NCBI GenBank assembly: GCA_937996605.1
Contig: CALKVB010000381.1
Location: forward strand, 1-5,344
Reading direction: 5' to 3'
Length of the DNA: 5,344 nucleotides
Source: an uncultured Oxalobacteraceae bacterium
GTDB lineage: Bacteria; Pseudomonadota; Gammaproteobacteria; Burkholderiales; Burkholderiaceae_D
Below the pieces are notes generated by a model. That model saw nothing but the letters and a program-made list of their open reading frames with translations, ran no database searches and was not told where the DNA came from. Of this stretch, positions 1-5,344 are shown one piece after another. Position 1 is the first letter of the stretch; the number at the start of each line of letters is the position of its first letter. A program made the translations under genes and the position numbers.

Positions 1-747
1 CAAAACAATCTTACGTACCACTTCCCAACGCGTGCAACCAAGTCCATAGGCAGACTCCTTCAACACAGGGGGAACAATTTCAAACACATCACGCATCACC
101 GAAGCAATGAATGGGATGATCATAATGCCGAGTATGATTCCCGCGGTCAAAACACCAATACCGATCATAGAACCTGAAAACAGCTGCCCTATCACTGGCA
201 ACTTACCCAAGGTGTTAGCGAGTAATGGTTGTCCGTATTCGCTAAAGAAAGGAGCAAAAACAAACAGGCCCCACATGCCGTAAATAATACTTGGCACACC
301 AGCTAAAAGCTCAACTGCAGTACCTAGCGGGCGTTTTAGCCAAGTCGGGCAAATTTCAGTCAAAAACAAAGCGATACCGAAGCTGACAGGGAATGCGATC
401 AAAAGCGCAATAATCGAAGTCACCAATGTACCAACGATAGCAATCATGCCACCAAATTTATCGTTGATCGGATCCCATTCAATCGTCGTAATAAATGCGA
501 ACCCAAATTCTTTCATTGCTGGCATAGCGCCATATACAAGCGAAATTACAATGCCAACCAACACTACTAACACGAAGAGTGCAAAACTAAAGGTAATCTT
601 GTGAAACAAAAAATCTTGTAGCTTCTGCTTACGCATGGTCGGACTGTTTGCCACAGAATATTGGCTAGCAGTCGCCGCATTTTTTTCTAATTTTTCAGTC
701 ATGGCAGCCTCAGAAGACAAGACATTAGGAGCGGATGGTACTGACAT
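1..747 (-). CDS. pstC: Phosphate ABC transporter permease PstC (3' end cut by window edge)
   Basis: PstC is one of two inner-membrane permease subunits (with PstA) of the high-affinity PstSCAB phosphate importer; it takes phosphate from PstS and is powered by PstB. The visible 249 residues follow E. coli PstC (about 320 residues) closely. There is a polar N-terminus (1-50) and hydrophobic segments near 51-73, 101-130, 142-167 and 190-217. Conserved stretches include VSFGIALFLTE, LKRPLG, VPSIIYGMWGLF and IMIIPFIASVMRDVF. The cytoplasmic EAA loop that contacts the ATPase begins at KESAYGLGCTRWEVV (230-244). About 70-80 C-terminal residues lie beyond base 1. The chosen ATG (747-745) has an AAAAGG ribosome site seven bases upstream. 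A second ATG at 702-700 (residue 16, MTEKLEK) has GAGG five bases upstream and is a real alternative. The gene lies downstream of pstS, so it is probably in the same PhoB-controlled operon. Identity is very secure; the exact start is less so. Confidence 0.96.
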   Translation of the reverse strand, partial: MSVPSAPNVLSSEAAMTEKLEKNAATASQYSVANSPTMRKQKLQDFLFHKITFSFALFVLVVLVGIVISLVYGAMPAMKEFGFAFITTIEWDPINDKFGGMIAIVGTLVTSIIALLIAFPVSFGIALFLTEICPTWLKRPLGTAVELLAGVPSIIYGMWGLFVFAPFFSEYGQPLLANTLGKLPVIGQLFSGSMIGIGVLTAGIILGIMIIPFIASVMRDVFEIVPPVLKESAYGLGCTRWEVVRKIVL

Positions 748-768
748 TTTTTAACCTTTTGATGGTCA

Positions 769-795
769 AACATCCCGACTTTGGGTCGGGATGTT
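769..795 (-). promoter_or_regulatory. Strong intergenic hairpin between pstS and pstC
   Basis: A perfect 11-bp inverted repeat (AACATCCCGAC at 769-779, GTCGGGATGTT at 785-795) encloses a 5-base loop. It lies between the pstS stop and the pstC ribosome site. Neither strand has a run of T after the stem: in the pst direction the next bases are T then GACC. It therefore does not look like a full Rho-independent terminator. Known pst operons make far more PstS than permease, and a hairpin here could protect the 3' end of pstS mRNA after processing or reduce read-through into pstC. That role is inference; the structure itself is seen directly. Confidence 0.8.
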
Positions 796-846
796 GGCGA
801 CATCTTAATTCAATTTAAAACTACAACTTCAGATGAAACAACGCGA

Positions 847-1890
847 TCAATATAAAGCTTTACCAGAAGCGTCTTTCAAATTGGATTTCCAGCTTGTATT
901 GATCAACTTGATGACGTCGGCTGGCAATGGTACATATTCCAATTCAGTTGCCATCGCACCACCATTCGCAAATGCCCACTCAAAGAATTTGATCACTTCT
1001 TTTGTATTAGCTGGATTTGCAGGTACTTTGTGCAAAATAATGAATGTCGCACCAGAGATTGGCCAAGTATCTTTACCCGCTTGGTTCGTCAATACTACAC
1101 CCATACCTGGAGTTTTCGCCCAATCCGCACCAGAAGCAGCAGCTTTAAAGTTCACATCATCTGGTTGTGCAAATTGACCATCACGATTCTTCACCAATGT
1201 ATGCGTCATCTTGTTACGCTTTACATACGCATACTCAACATAACCAATTGAACCTTTGATACGTTGAACGTTTGCTGCAACGCCTTCATTACCTTTACCA
1301 CCTAAACCTACAGGCCATTTCACTGCAGTACCGGAACTGACTTTTTCTTTGAATTCCGCATTTACTTTAGACAAATAATCTGTCCAGATAAAAGTTGTAC
1401 CAGAACCGTCAGAGCGATGCACCACTGTGATGTCATCTGCTGGCAATTTCACGCCTGGGTTAATCGCTGCGATTTCCGCTGCATTCCACTTCGTAATCGA
1501 ACCCATGTAAATCTTCGCCAATACATCGCCAGTCATTTTCAACTGACCAGGAGCGATTCCTTCCACATTAATGACGGGAACCACACCGCCGATCACTGCA
1601 GGAAACTGCATTAAACCATCGGCATCCAATTCTTCAATTTTCAATGGTGCATCGGAAGCGCCGAAATCGACGGTCTTGGCTTTAATTTGTTTAATACCAC
1701 CACCAGAACCGATGGATTGGTAGTTGACTGTATTACCTGTTGCTTTTTTGTAGGCATCAGCCCATTTAGCATAAATAGGATAAGGGAAAGTCGCGCCAGC
1801 ACCTGTCACTTCAGACGCATGCACGGAGGAGAATGTCAGTGCCGCTGTCGCTGCAACAAACAAAGACTTCACGATACGATTCAATTGCAT
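847..1890 (-). CDS. pstS: Periplasmic phosphate-binding protein PstS
   Basis: PstS captures inorganic phosphate in the periplasm and delivers it to the PstC-PstA channel. The 347-residue length matches E. coli PstS (346). A Sec signal peptide is clear: N-terminal R5 and K8, a hydrophobic core at 10-20, and a V-H-A cleavage site after A25. The mature protein opens with TGAGATFPYPIY. Phosphate ligands known from E. coli (T10, F11, S38, D56, R135, S139, G140, T141) all fall at a constant offset of 24: T34, F35, S62, D80, R159, S163, G164 and T165. The last four lie in HRSDGSGT. No key residue is missing. The ATG has a good ribosome site (GAGG at 1896-1899, five bases upstream). It is first in the operon, behind its own Pho box and ahead of pstC. 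Upstream it is divergent from ppk1. Identification is essentially certain. Confidence 0.98.
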   Translation of the reverse strand: MQLNRIVKSLFVAATAALTFSSVHASEVTGAGATFPYPIYAKWADAYKKATGNTVNYQSIGSGGGIKQIKAKTVDFGASDAPLKIEELDADGLMQFPAVIGGVVPVINVEGIAPGQLKMTGDVLAKIYMGSITKWNAAEIAAINPGVKLPADDITVVHRSDGSGTTFIWTDYLSKVNAEFKEKVSSGTAVKWPVGLGGKGNEGVAANVQRIKGSIGYVEYAYVKRNKMTHTLVKNRDGQFAQPDDVNFKAAASGADWAKTPGMGVVLTNQAGKDTWPISGATFIILHKVPANPANTKEVIKFFEWAFANGGAMATELEYVPLPADVIKLINTSWKSNLKDASGKALY

Positions 1891-1976
1891 ATTTACCTCG
1901 GGTTAAAAGTAGACAATAGTTCAAGCAAGGTCACAAACAATCAGCATTTTTTTCCGACTGATCTAACACGAAGCGA

Positions 1977-2010
1977 ACTTTACAATTGAAATATGACAGG
2001 ATTATGACAA
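1977..2010 (-). promoter_or_regulatory. Pho box and -10 element driving pstS
   Basis: Read on the minus strand, TTGTCAT (2010-2004), a 4-base spacer AATC and CTGTCAT (1999-1993) form a PhoB site close to the consensus pair of CTGTCAT 7-mers 11 bases apart. Exactly 10 bases further is TAAAGT (1982-1977), a 4/6 match to the -10 hexamer. No good -35 is present, as expected for promoters where PhoB replaces -35 recognition. Transcription would start near 1970, leaving a leader of about 80 bases. An extra GTCAT half-site, read as GCGTCAT at 2019-2013, lies upstream but at a 9-base offset rather than 11. Confidence 0.88.
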
Positions 2011-2049
2011 ATATGACGCACTATAAAATTATGTTTTTTTGCACTTTGC

Positions 2050-2083
2050 TTGTCATAAACTTGTCATATTCGATCTTTACAAT
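2050..2083 (+). promoter_or_regulatory. Pho box and -10 element driving ppk1-sixA
   Basis: TTGTCAT (2050-2056), spacer AAAC and TTGTCAT (2061-2067) form a direct repeat with 11-base periodicity, matching the PhoB box. Ten bases later is TACAAT (2078-2083), a 5/6 match to the -10 consensus. Spacing equals that of the divergent pstS promoter. Predicted transcription starts near 2090, giving a leader of about 57 bases before the ppk1 ATG. Its presence argues against any ppk1 start upstream of 2147. PhoB control of ppk1 is known in other proteobacteria; here it is predicted from sequence only. Confidence 0.88.
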
Positions 2084-2133
2084 CTAGCAAAAACCGCATC
2101 AAGACTAAGGATACGGATATATAGTATATTGCT

Positions 2134-2141
2134 GAAGAGAG
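2134..2141 (+). promoter_or_regulatory. Ribosome binding site for ppk1
   Basis: The purine-rich GAAGAGAG sits five bases before the ATG at 2147. It is only a moderate match to the anti-Shine-Dalgarno sequence, but better placed than anything before the in-frame ATGs at 2213 and 2258. With the promoter at 2050-2083 it decides the start at 2147. Confidence 0.6.
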
Positions 2142-2146
2142 TTTCT

Positions 2147-4339
2147 ATGAATCAAGAGCGAGTCATAAATCCAGCTACAACGGAAGTCGAGCCTATTTCC
2201 AAGAATACGAATATGACAAACCCGAACAAGCTCACAACTGATAGCGAATCAGCAATTATGGCAGCAACCGGTCTCAACCGGAGCGCCATTTATCTTGATC
2301 GAGAGCATTCACAAATTGCTTTCAATTGGCGTGTGTTAGCACAAGCGGAAGACAAATCGATTCCCCTACTAGAGCGGCTCAAGTATTTGTGCATAGTTGG
2401 TAGTAATCTTGATGAATTCTTTGAAGTGCGTGTCGCTAGTCTGTTGGCACAAAACACTATCGATGGCCAGTTAGCTCAGCATGCGACCTTCACCAGTATG
2501 ATGGAGCGAATTTCAACTGAGTGTCATGCGTTAGCCTTACGCCAATACGAAGTACTCAACCATGAAATATTGCCTGCACTGTCACGCAAAGGAATTCACT
2601 TACTCCGACACTCGGATCGCAATGAGGCGCAAAGAGCATGGGTAAAATCTTATTTTGATCGTGAAGTCCGTCCACTATTGACACCTATCGGCCTCGACCC
2701 AGCACATCCGTTCCCACAAGTAGTTAATAAGAGTCTTAACTTTATTGTGTCTTTGGCCGGGAAAGATGCCTTCGGTCGTGGCACTGCAATTGCGATTGTC
2801 AAAGCACCGCGAGTGTTACCGCGGGTAATTAAAGTGCCTGACGAATTGACAGAAAAAGGCCAAGCTTTTTGTTTGCTCTCTTCGATTATTCACGCCCACA
2901 TCGGTGACTTGTTTAATGATAGAGAAGTACTTGCTTATTCACAGTTCCGCGTCACCCGTGATAGTGATCTGTGGGTAGATGAAGACGAGGTTAAGAATCT
3001 ACGTCAAGCTTTGCAAGGTGAATTACAAGGTCGCCAATTCGGTATGGCGGTGCGGCTTGAAGTTGCCAAGAACTGCCCTGAGTCGCTTTCACAATTTTTG
3101 CTTGAGCAGTTCTCGCTTGGCAAAGATAGGTTGTACCAGGTCGATGGCCCAGTCAATATGGTGCGTTTGTCAGAATTGATCGAACACGTCAATCAAGCAA
3201 ATCTGCGATTCCCCGCATTTTCCGCAAAACCAGATAGCAAACTCAATCAAAAAAATATCTTCGAAGTCTTAAACAAACAAGATGTGCTGTTACATCACCC
3301 TTTCCAACCTTTTCAAACGGTGATTGACTTCATTCGCACGGCTTCACTCGATCCGAACGTCTTGGCTATCAAGCAGACAATTTATCGGACCGGCATGAAC
3401 TCCGACCTGATGGAGAGTTTGATTACAGCAGCACGTATGGGGAAAGAAGTGACCGTGGTCGTGGAGTTGATGGCGCGTTTTGACGAAGAGGCGAACATCA
3501 ACTGGGCGGACCGTTTGCAACGTGCCGGTGCGCAGGTAGTCTACGGTGTGGTAGGTCTGAAAACACATGCCAAACTCGCTTTAGTCATTCGCAGGGAAGA
3601 AAGTGGTCGCCTTAAGCATTACGCTCACCTTGGCACTGGTAACTACCATCCGTCTACCACACGGTTCTACACTGACTTTGGATTACTCACTGCGCACCCG
3701 AAGAAAGCGGCGGAAGTCAATGAAGTATTTATTCATTTGACTGGTTTGACCAAGCCTAAGAAACTAGAACATTTATGGCTAGCGCCTTTTTCTTTACAAC
3801 CCAAAATTATCAAAGCAATTCGTAATGAAGCACGCATTGCACGCGAAGGTCGTCCTGGACGCATCATCGCAAAAATGAATGCATTGGTTGATGAGACAGT
3901 TATCCGCGCTCTATATGCGGCTTCTGCGGACGGAGTCAAAATTGACTTAATCGTACGCGGTGCTTGTACCCTGCGTCCTGGTGTTCCTGGCTTATCCGAG
4001 AACATCACGGTGCGCTCCATTATTGGGCGCTTTTTGGAGCATTCGCGTATCTACTATTTCCGCAACGATCTTGAACACGATGTCTATCTCGCTAGTGCCG
4101 ACTGGATGAGCCGCAATTTGTTCCGCCGTATCGAAGTAGCCTTTCCAGTGCTCGAAAAGAATCTAAAGAAGCGCATCATTTCCGAAGGTCTAGATCCTTA
4201 CCTCAAAGATAATCAGAACGCTTGGGTGTTGGAAAGTGATGGCAGCTATGAACGTAAAAAGCCACGTGGAAAACAAAAGGCCTTCAGTGCGCAACAGTAT
4301 CTTATGCAAACCTTAGGCTCACCTGAATCTGAAGATTAA
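2147..4339 (+). CDS. ppk1: Polyphosphate kinase PPK1
   Basis: PPK1 reversibly transfers the ATP gamma-phosphate onto a growing polyphosphate chain through a phosphohistidine intermediate. From ATG 2147 the protein has 730 residues, against 688 in E. coli. By alignment from memory, the order is N-terminal domain (about 44-148), head domain (149-361), and two phospholipase-D-like C-terminal domains (361-541, 542-726). Active-site residues are intact: N87 in NLDEFFEVR (E. coli N45), R414 (R375), R444 in ARFDEEANI (R405), H474 in KTHAKL (the phosphorylated H435), R604 in VRGAC (R564) and H632 in LEHSR (H592). GTGNYHPSTTRFYTD and YLASADWMSRN are family signatures. The first 48 or so residues are a polar extension rich in N, T, S and E, with no E. 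coli counterpart. The frame stays open upstream to a TTG at 2039, but that stretch contains the Pho box and -10, so it was not used. The stop lies one base before sixA, indicating an operon. Confidence 0.97.
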   Translation: MNQERVINPATTEVEPISKNTNMTNPNKLTTDSESAIMAATGLNRSAIYLDREHSQIAFNWRVLAQAEDKSIPLLERLKYLCIVGSNLDEFFEVRVASLLAQNTIDGQLAQHATFTSMMERISTECHALALRQYEVLNHEILPALSRKGIHLLRHSDRNEAQRAWVKSYFDREVRPLLTPIGLDPAHPFPQVVNKSLNFIVSLAGKDAFGRGTAIAIVKAPRVLPRVIKVPDELTEKGQAFCLLSSIIHAHIGDLFNDREVLAYSQFRVTRDSDLWVDEDEVKNLRQALQGELQGRQFGMAVRLEVAKNCPESLSQFLLEQFSLGKDRLYQVDGPVNMVRLSELIEHVNQANLRFPAFSAKPDSKLNQKNIFEVLNKQDVLLHHPFQPFQTVIDFIRTASLDPNVLAIKQTIYRTGMNSDLMESLITAARMGKEVTVVVELMARFDEEANINWADRLQRAGAQVVYGVVGLKTHAKLALVIRREESGRLKHYAHLGTGNYHPSTTRFYTDFGLLTAHPKKAAEVNEVFIHLTGLTKPKKLEHLWLAPFSLQPKIIKAIRNEARIAREGRPGRIIAKMNALVDETVIRALYAASADGVKIDLIVRGACTLRPGVPGLSENITVRSIIGRFLEHSRIYYFRNDLEHDVYLASADWMSRNLFRRIEVAFPVLEKNLKKRIISEGLDPYLKDNQNAWVLESDGSYERKKPRGKQKAFSAQQYLMQTLGSPESED

Positions 4340-4340
4340 T

Positions 4341-4811
4341 ATGGATCTGATCTTATGGCGTCATGCAGAAGCTGAAGTAGCAACCCAAGAGCTGGCGGAT
4401 TTGGACCGTCGCTTAACGGCAAAAGGGCGCAAGCAAGCGCATAAGATGGGTCATTGGCTCGACAGCAAACTGCCTGAGAGTTGTCGGATTTTAGTTAGCC
4501 CAAGCATCAGGACAAGAGAAACCGTTGCAGCACTAGAAAGAAAATTCAAAATCGTCGAGGAGCTCGCTCCCGACGCCAGCCCAGAAAAACTATTACAGGC
4601 CGCAAATTGGCCCCATAGCAAAGAGAGCGTATTGATTGTGGGACACCAACCAAGCTTAGGCCAAGCCGCGTCTATGATCATCACACCATTTCAGCCCGAA
4701 TGCGCGGTACGCAAAGGCAATGTCTGGTGGATTAGCCAAAAGCAGCATCAGGCCGAAGGATTGCGCAGTTATCTGAAGGCAATCATTACGCCAGAACTAC
4801 TCTCGCGATAA
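4341..4811 (+). CDS. sixA: SixA-type phosphohistidine phosphatase (histidine phosphatase superfamily)
   Basis: This 156-residue protein belongs to the histidine phosphatase (phosphoglycerate mutase-like) superfamily, SixA/COG2062 branch; E. coli SixA has 161 residues. Visible catalytic features are WRHAEAE near the start (R7 and nucleophile H8), SPSIRTRET (R57, with R59 nearby) and VGHQPSLG (H102), making the usual R-H-R-H set. The motif is RHA rather than RHG, common in this branch. It has no signal peptide or membrane segment, so it is probably cytoplasmic. E. coli SixA removes phosphate from histidine on phosphorelay or phosphotransferase proteins; the substrate here is unknown. ATG 4341 follows the ppk1 stop after one base, with GAAG at 4331-4334 inside ppk1, so translation is probably coupled and control shared through the Pho box. 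A link to polyphosphate or PPK1 phosphohistidine is speculative. Family assignment is firm; function is not. No clear terminator follows. Confidence 0.9.
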   Translation: MDLILWRHAEAEVATQELADLDRRLTAKGRKQAHKMGHWLDSKLPESCRILVSPSIRTRETVAALERKFKIVEELAPDASPEKLLQAANWPHSKESVLIVGHQPSLGQAASMIITPFQPECAVRKGNVWWISQKQHQAEGLRSYLKAIITPELLSR

Positions 4812-4850
4812 CACTGCGATGAAAATGAGCAGAGTAATACCTAACTAATT

Positions 4851-4874
4851 AAACGCCCAGTAAAACGCCCAGTA
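4851..4874 (+). repeat. 12-bp perfect tandem duplication
   Basis: The unit AAACGCCCAGTA occurs twice back to back (4851-4862 and 4863-4874), followed by a short A-run that begins a would-be third copy. It lies between the sixA stop and the ohrR promoter. It may be a replication-slippage duplication, or paired sites for a regulator. No hairpin or coding role is visible. Confidence 0.9.
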
Positions 4875-4886
4875 AAAAAAGTTTGC

Positions 4887-4917
4887 ACTTGCCTTCAATA
4901 GCAAGTACTTTGATAAT
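4887..4917 (+). promoter_or_regulatory. Putative ohrR promoter with overlapping palindromes
   Basis: TTGCCT (4889-4894, 4/6 to the -35 consensus) and GATAAT (4912-4917, 5/6 to -10) are separated by an ideal 17 bases. The start would be near 4924, about 20 bases before the ohrR ATG. The promoter overlaps an inverted repeat, ACTTGC (4887-4892) with GCAAGT (4901-4906), and the perfect 8-base palindrome AAGTACTT (4903-4910). MarR/OhrR proteins commonly bind palindromes over their own promoters, so this is a candidate autoregulatory operator. It does not match the AT-rich OhrR operator known from Bacillus subtilis. Confidence 0.55.
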
Positions 4918-4944
4918 AGCTGCAACTTAGTTCACGGGCTCATC

Positions 4945-5297
4945 ATGGCTAATTCATCCAAAACTGATATCGATTTTCTCGCGCTTGAGAATCAATTCTG
5001 CTTCGCTTTATATTCCACTTCACTTGCGCTGACTAAATCATATAAGCCGCTGCTTGATAAAATCGGTCTGACTTATCCACAATATCTAGTGATGTTGGTA
5101 CTTTGGCAGCAAGACAATATTTTGGTTAAAGACATAGGTGAATTGCTATTTCTTGATTCAGGCACGCTTACGCCGCTATTAAAGCGCATGGAATTAGCCG
5201 AGTTAATTCAGAGACAACGTGACTCTGAAGATGAAAGACAAGTGCGTATCATCCTCACTCGTCAAGGTAAGCTGTTGAGAAATGCCGCAAAGGACAT
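4945..5297 (+). CDS. ohrR: OhrR-type MarR-family organic peroxide sensor (3' end missing)
   Basis: OhrR proteins are dimeric winged-helix repressors that release DNA when a conserved cysteine is oxidised by organic hydroperoxides, usually derepressing the peroxidase gene ohr. About 117 of an expected 150 or so residues are genuine. The N-terminal LENQFCFALYSTS holds the sensing cysteine C19; Y33 and Y44 match the Y29 and Y40 that contact C15 in B. subtilis OhrR, all at an offset of four. The helix-turn-helix follows in VKDIGELLFLDSGTLTPLLKRM (positions 61-82), and the wing in RDSEDERQVRIILT (92-105). Whether the C-terminal second cysteine of the two-cysteine class exists cannot be seen. ATG 4945 has no strong ribosome site, but no other in-frame start fits. 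The gene breaks at an Illumina adapter, so codons after D117 are artificial. It has its own likely promoter; no ohr gene is visible, though it could lie downstream. Confidence 0.92.
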
Positions 5298-5344
5298 AGA
5301 TCGGAAGAGCACACGTCTGAACTCCAGTCACCTTGTACTATCTC
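5298..5344 (+). other. Illumina TruSeq adapter contamination (not genomic)
   Basis: From 5298 the sequence reads AGATCGGAAGAGC and continues as the TruSeq index-side adapter through CTCCAGTCAC (5322-5331). An 8-base index CTTGTACT (5332-5339) follows, then ATCTC (5340-5344), the start of the next adapter segment. The first A (5298) may be genomic or the A-tail. This is an untrimmed read-through at a contig end. Read in the ohrR frame it gives the familiar false tail DRKSTRLNSSH, which should not be annotated as protein. Confidence 0.98.

Noticed and set aside
769..795. Hairpin as a Rho-independent terminator of pstS
   Set aside because: There is no T-run after the stem on either strand, so full termination is unlikely; it is kept as a regulatory hairpin.
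833..1177. Plus-strand open frame of 114 codons opposite the pstS 3' half
   Set aside because: It lies antisense to a certain pstS gene, resembles no known family and has no convincing ribosome site. The other plus-strand frames across 1030-1989 are rejected for the same reason.
1940..1962. Inverted repeat ATCAG/CTGAT in the pstS leader
   Set aside because: Only 5 bp with a 13-base loop; it is easily expected by chance in AT-rich DNA and gives no clear switch structure.
2116..2130. AT-rich TATA-like stretch just before ppk1 as a second promoter
   Set aside because: The -10-like hexamers have no acceptable -35 at 16-18 bases, and transcription from here would leave almost no room for the ribosome site.
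2039..2146. Upstream extension of ppk1 to a TTG start at 2039, giving 766 residues
   Set aside because: This stretch contains the Pho box and -10 hexamer, so it lies upstream of the predicted transcript start and cannot be translated from that promoter.
2269..2283. CCGGT/ACCGG inverted repeat near the ppk1 5' end
   Set aside because: Short, inside coding sequence and without context; probably chance.
3004..4020. Several minus-strand and +1-frame open frames inside ppk1
   Set aside because: All overlap a highly conserved coding region and show no family features; they are shadows of ppk1. The minus-strand frame at 4451-4684 is likewise a shadow of sixA.

Overview
The window carries a conserved phosphate and polyphosphate locus. 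It looks like a chromosomal fragment of a betaproteobacterium, probably Burkholderiales and perhaps close to Oxalobacteraceae. That placement rests on the style of the PstS, PPK1 and OhrR proteins and on gene order; it is inference from memory, not a database result. All genes look intact or are cut only by the window edges, and nothing suggests a mobile element, phage, CRISPR array or RNA gene.

Layout. Minus strand, reading leftwards: pstS (1890-847) encodes the periplasmic phosphate-binding protein. A 99-base gap follows, holding a strong hairpin at 769-795. Then comes pstC (747 to beyond base 1), a permease subunit of the same ABC importer. Plus strand, reading rightwards: ppk1 (2147-4339) encodes polyphosphate kinase. 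One base later starts a sixA-type histidine phosphatase gene (4341-4811). After a 133-base gap with a 12-bp tandem duplication and a likely promoter/operator comes the 5' part of an ohrR-type MarR regulator (from 4945).

The 256-base region between pstS and ppk1 (1891-2146) is the control centre. It has two well-formed Pho boxes pointing outwards, one for each gene. Each has 7-mers spaced 11 bases apart, and each is followed after exactly 10 bases by a -10-like hexamer. The simple reading is that PhoB turns on phosphate import (pst) and polyphosphate synthesis (ppk1-sixA) together when phosphate is scarce. ohrR is probably a separate transcription unit that senses organic peroxides.

The last 47 bases (5298-5344) are not genomic. 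They match the Illumina TruSeq adapter followed by an 8-base index and the start of the next adapter segment. The true sequence therefore ends near 5297, inside ohrR, and any protein read past that point is artificial.

I found no convincing evidence of a previously undescribed system. The points most worth checking are the adapter contamination, the paired Pho boxes, the pstS-pstC hairpin and the ppk1-sixA coupling.
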